From the NCBI GenBank assembly GCA_040004415.1, contig JBDUAY010000374.1, positions 1 through 5,841 on the forward strand: a stretch of DNA of 5,841 bases. Reading direction: 5' to 3'. Each line of letters opens with the position of its first letter. Within the stretch, counting starts at the first letter, position 1. Under the pieces are notes generated by a model. It ran no database searches, was not told where the DNA came from, and saw nothing but the letters and a program-made list of their open reading frames with translations. This document shows, piece after piece, positions 5,450-5,841 of this stretch. The position numbers and the translations under genes are program-made. The DNA comes from JACMLD01 sp040004415 (GTDB lineage Bacteria > Bacteroidota > Bacteroidia > Chitinophagales > Chitinophagaceae).

Positions 5450-5841
5450 ATGATGCGGTTATATCTTTTATACGTTATCCTTTTCCTGTTTTGTTACGCC
5501 AATCTTTCAGCACAAAGAAGTACTACAACTCACGGACCGGTTACAGTATACAAATCTCCGGTCATTAAAGGCATCTATCAATTTCCCATGTTTACAGATG
5601 GCACTGTAGTTTTACGCAATGGAATCGTTTATGCCGCACAATTAAATTACAATGTGCTGGGCGATGAAATGCAATTTATCAATGAAAAGGGCGACACACT
5701 TGGAATTGCGGATCCGCTTACCATTAATTTTATCAGCCTGCAGGATCATAAGTTTTATTATGAAAAAGATCATTACCTGCAAACCATCAGTACAGAAAAA
5801 GATAACCCCGATGTTACACTTGCCTGCAGCCGGCAATTCTT
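5450..5841 (+). CDS. Secreted protein of unknown function (5' part, runs off the window)
   Basis: The first 130 residues are visible with no stop before the window end. Residues 1-22 are a clear signal peptide (MMRLYLLYVILFLFCYANLSAQ), with cleavage likely around the Ala-Gln, a site common in Bacteroidota. The cysteine at 15 is not in a lipobox, so this is not a lipoprotein. The mature part begins RSTTTHGPVTVYKSP and contains strand-rich stretches such as VVLRNGIVYAAQLNYNVLGDEMQFIN and GDTLGIADPLTINFI. I recall this style from uncharacterised Bacteroidota exported proteins but can name no family. Two adjacent ATGs (5450 and 5453) are possible starts; the difference is one residue. The + frame here is clearly coding, with its own stop-free run and a signal peptide. 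The full length and any C-terminal domain are outside the window. Confidence 0.75.
   Translation, partial: MMRLYLLYVILFLFCYANLSAQRSTTTHGPVTVYKSPVIKGIYQFPMFTDGTVVLRNGIVYAAQLNYNVLGDEMQFINEKGDTLGIADPLTINFISLQDHKFYYEKDHYLQTISTEKDNPDVTLACSRQF

Noticed and set aside
1..5841. CRISPR arrays, transposons, toxin-antitoxin or anti-phage modules
   Set aside because: No regularly spaced repeats, transposase motifs, terminal inverted repeats, or paired small toxin/antitoxin genes were seen. The BlaI/M56 pair is a regulatory module, not a defence system on present evidence.

Overview
The window looks like chromosomal DNA from a Bacteroidota organism, most likely of the Chitinophagaceae type. The evidence is moderate to low GC, AT-rich leaders without clear Shine-Dalgarno sequences, promoter matches of the Bacteroidota form (TTTG-like / TAnnTTTG), and gene families typical of that phylum: a BlaI repressor followed by an M56 peptidase, the small family often labelled 'ABC transporter ATPase', and a DUF6929-like protein. 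All recognisable genes lie on the + strand. There are no tRNA, rRNA, CRISPR, transposase or phage signatures.

Region 1 (1-1154): the C-terminal tail of an (Fe-S)-binding CCG-domain oxidoreductase subunit, then a small single-pass membrane protein of unknown function (170-559), then a 173-residue soluble protein (633-1154) of the conserved family misnamed 'ABC transporter ATPase'. That last gene has a good promoter match so close to its ATG that its mRNA may be leaderless.

Region 2 (1229-1888): an exported Ala/Lys-repeat, Thr/Pro-rich protein ending in a PBCV-type basic adaptor motif, followed by a strong intrinsic terminator built on a perfect 24-bp palindrome. A nearly identical 20-mer precedes both the 170 and the 1229 genes.

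Region 3 (1954-4228): a two-gene operon of a BlaI/MecI-type repressor and an M56 (BlaR1-like) membrane zinc peptidase, 4 nt apart. A TACGA-N6-TCGTA inverted repeat sits between the putative promoter elements and is the likely autoregulatory operator. The peptidase has no penicillin-binding sensor domain. In its place it has a disordered linker and a long charged helical segment containing two NWQKI motifs 30 residues apart, so the signal it senses is probably not a beta-lactam.

Region 4 (4229-5841): a 185-nt intergenic stretch with no recognised gene, a cytoplasmic DUF6929-like (probably beta-propeller) protein, a 151-nt intergenic stretch, and the 5' part of a secreted protein of unknown function that runs off the window.

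Most of this is ordinary Bacteroidota gene content. I see no convincing new multi-gene system. The points most worth a second look are the non-canonical output end of the M56 protein with its operator, the repeated intergenic 20-mer, and the Ala/Lys-repeat basic-adaptor protein.
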